Shown: positions 5,322 through 5,933 of the stretch, piece after piece
Numbering within the stretch: the stretch's first letter is position 1
How the letters are laid out: every line of letters starts with the position of its first letter
DNA from: Desulfobacterales bacterium
GTDB taxonomy: Bacteria; Desulfobacterota; Desulfobulbia; Desulfobulbales; BM004
Length of the DNA: 5,933 bases
Direction of reading: 5' to 3'
Assembly: GCA_030621655.1 (NCBI GenBank)
Contig: JAUXHH010000106.1
Coordinates: 1-5,933 of the forward strand
The notes under the pieces: model-generated
The model's input: only the letters and a program-made list of their open reading frames with translations
Database searches by the model: none
What the model was told of the DNA's origin: nothing
Translations under genes and position numbers: made by a program

Positions 5322-5933
5322 ATGAAAGAGGAGTCCAAAAAGAAAAAAAAACCGATGGAAACTAAACAACTGGTGAGTATGCCGGATGACAAGAATCTAC
5401 CGGTAGTAAGTCACACAGGTTTACAGCGTTATCTCCAGGAGATAAGCCAGTTCCCCTTGCTTTCCAGGGAGGAAACTGAGGAACTGGCAATTCACTATAA
5501 AGAAACCGGTGATGCCGAGGCTGCATATAAGCTGGTTTCCTCTAATCTGCGGCTCGTGGTTAAGGTCGCGATGGACTTCCAGAAGTATTGGATGCAAAAT
5601 TTTCTTGATCTCATACAGGAGGGGAATGTCGGCCTTGTTCAGGCTGCCAAAAAATTTGATCCTTTTCGGGAAGTCAAGTTTTCATACTATGCCGCATACT
5701 GGATCCGTGCTTATATTTTGAAGTTTATCATGGATAACTGGAGAATGGTCAAGATTGGAACCACGCAGGCCCAGCGAAAACTTTTTTTCAGTTTAAATAA
5801 GGAAAGAAAACTATTAGAGTCGCAAGGCTTTAAACCGGATACCAAGCTGCTGGCCGAACGGCTGAATGTTAAGGAAACTGAAGTCATTGAGATGAGCCAG
5901 AGGATGGATAACTGGGATGTGTCGTTGGAAAGC
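5322..5933 (+). CDS. rpoH: RNA polymerase sigma-32 factor RpoH, N-terminal part, 3' truncated by window edge
   Basis: RpoH directs RNA polymerase to heat-shock promoters (chaperones, proteases). 204 residues are visible of an expected total near 290-310; the frame is still open at the edge. After a lysine-rich leader (2-15), region 1.2 is at about 34-55 (L-Q-R-Y-L-Q-E-I). Region 2.1-2.2 covers about 66-114, with the core-binding D-L-I-Q-E-G-N-V-G-L at 96-105. Regions 2.3-2.4 have F-S-Y-Y-A-A-Y-W-I-R at 120-129. The 'RpoH box' Q-R-K-L-F-F-S-L-N-K at 151-160 (family form Q-R-K-L-F-F-N-L) separates sigma-32 from RpoD-type factors. Region 3 follows, with L-L-A-E-R-L at 176-181. The C-terminal region 4, which binds the -35 box, is outside the window. 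The start is uncertain: ATG 5322 is chosen, with TTG 5286, ATG 5355 and ATG 5379 also in frame. Codons 7-10 lie in an A-rich stretch ending in nine consecutive As (5343-5351). Confidence 0.93.
   Translation, partial: MKEESKKKKKPMETKQLVSMPDDKNLPVVSHTGLQRYLQEISQFPLLSREETEELAIHYKETGDAEAAYKLVSSNLRLVVKVAMDFQKYWMQNFLDLIQEGNVGLVQAAKKFDPFREVKFSYYAAYWIRAYILKFIMDNWRMVKIGTTQAQRKLFFSLNKERKLLESQGFKPDTKLLAERLNVKETEVIEMSQRMDNWDVSLES

Noticed and set aside
1..5933. Mobile elements, CRISPR repeats, defence or toxin genes, tRNA or rRNA
   Set aside because: No transposase, repeat array, cloverleaf or rRNA-like sequence seen. All long frames are explained by housekeeping or metabolic families plus one small cysteine-rich protein.

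Overview
The window reads as an ordinary chromosomal stretch from a Desulfobacterota (former Deltaproteobacteria) bacterium, most likely a sulfate reducer or relative near Desulfobulbales. The reasons are a long-form HisG, a sigma-32 factor with a delta-type core sequence, a small cysteine-rich 'two-CW' type protein of the kind I associate with this phylum, and moderate GC. This placement comes from remembered protein similarity, not from a search.

Layout: (1) 1-522, the C-terminal part of hisG (ATP phosphoribosyltransferase, long form), running in from the left edge. (2) 576-1175, engB/ysxC, a ribosome-assembly GTPase on the same strand, 53 bases after hisG. (3) 1275-1520, an 81-residue cysteine-rich protein with a strong ribosome binding site, same strand. 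(4) 3152-1575, on the minus strand and convergent with the previous gene, a complete hydantoinase B/oxoprolinase-family protein. (5) 4976-3180, minus strand, lepA (elongation factor 4), 27 bases upstream of the hydantoinase gene and probably co-transcribed with it. (6) 4977-5321, a 345-base divergent intergenic region holding promoter-like elements and an inverted repeat. (7) 5322-5933, plus strand, the N-terminal 204 residues of RpoH (sigma-32), running off the right edge.

hisG makes the first histidine-pathway intermediate. engB, lepA and rpoH are housekeeping genes for ribosome assembly, translation under stress and the heat-shock response. The least expected elements are a hydantoinase B-type gene without its usual HyuA partner, placed directly behind lepA, and the small cysteine-rich protein.

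I found no mobile element, CRISPR array, tRNA, rRNA or phage gene, and nothing that amounts to a new multi-gene system. The findings are small-scale: a replaced glycine in the HisG PRPP loop, the orphan hydantoinase B subunit with an in-frame spacer and no ribosome binding site, conflicting start and promoter signals at rpoH, and short inverted repeats.
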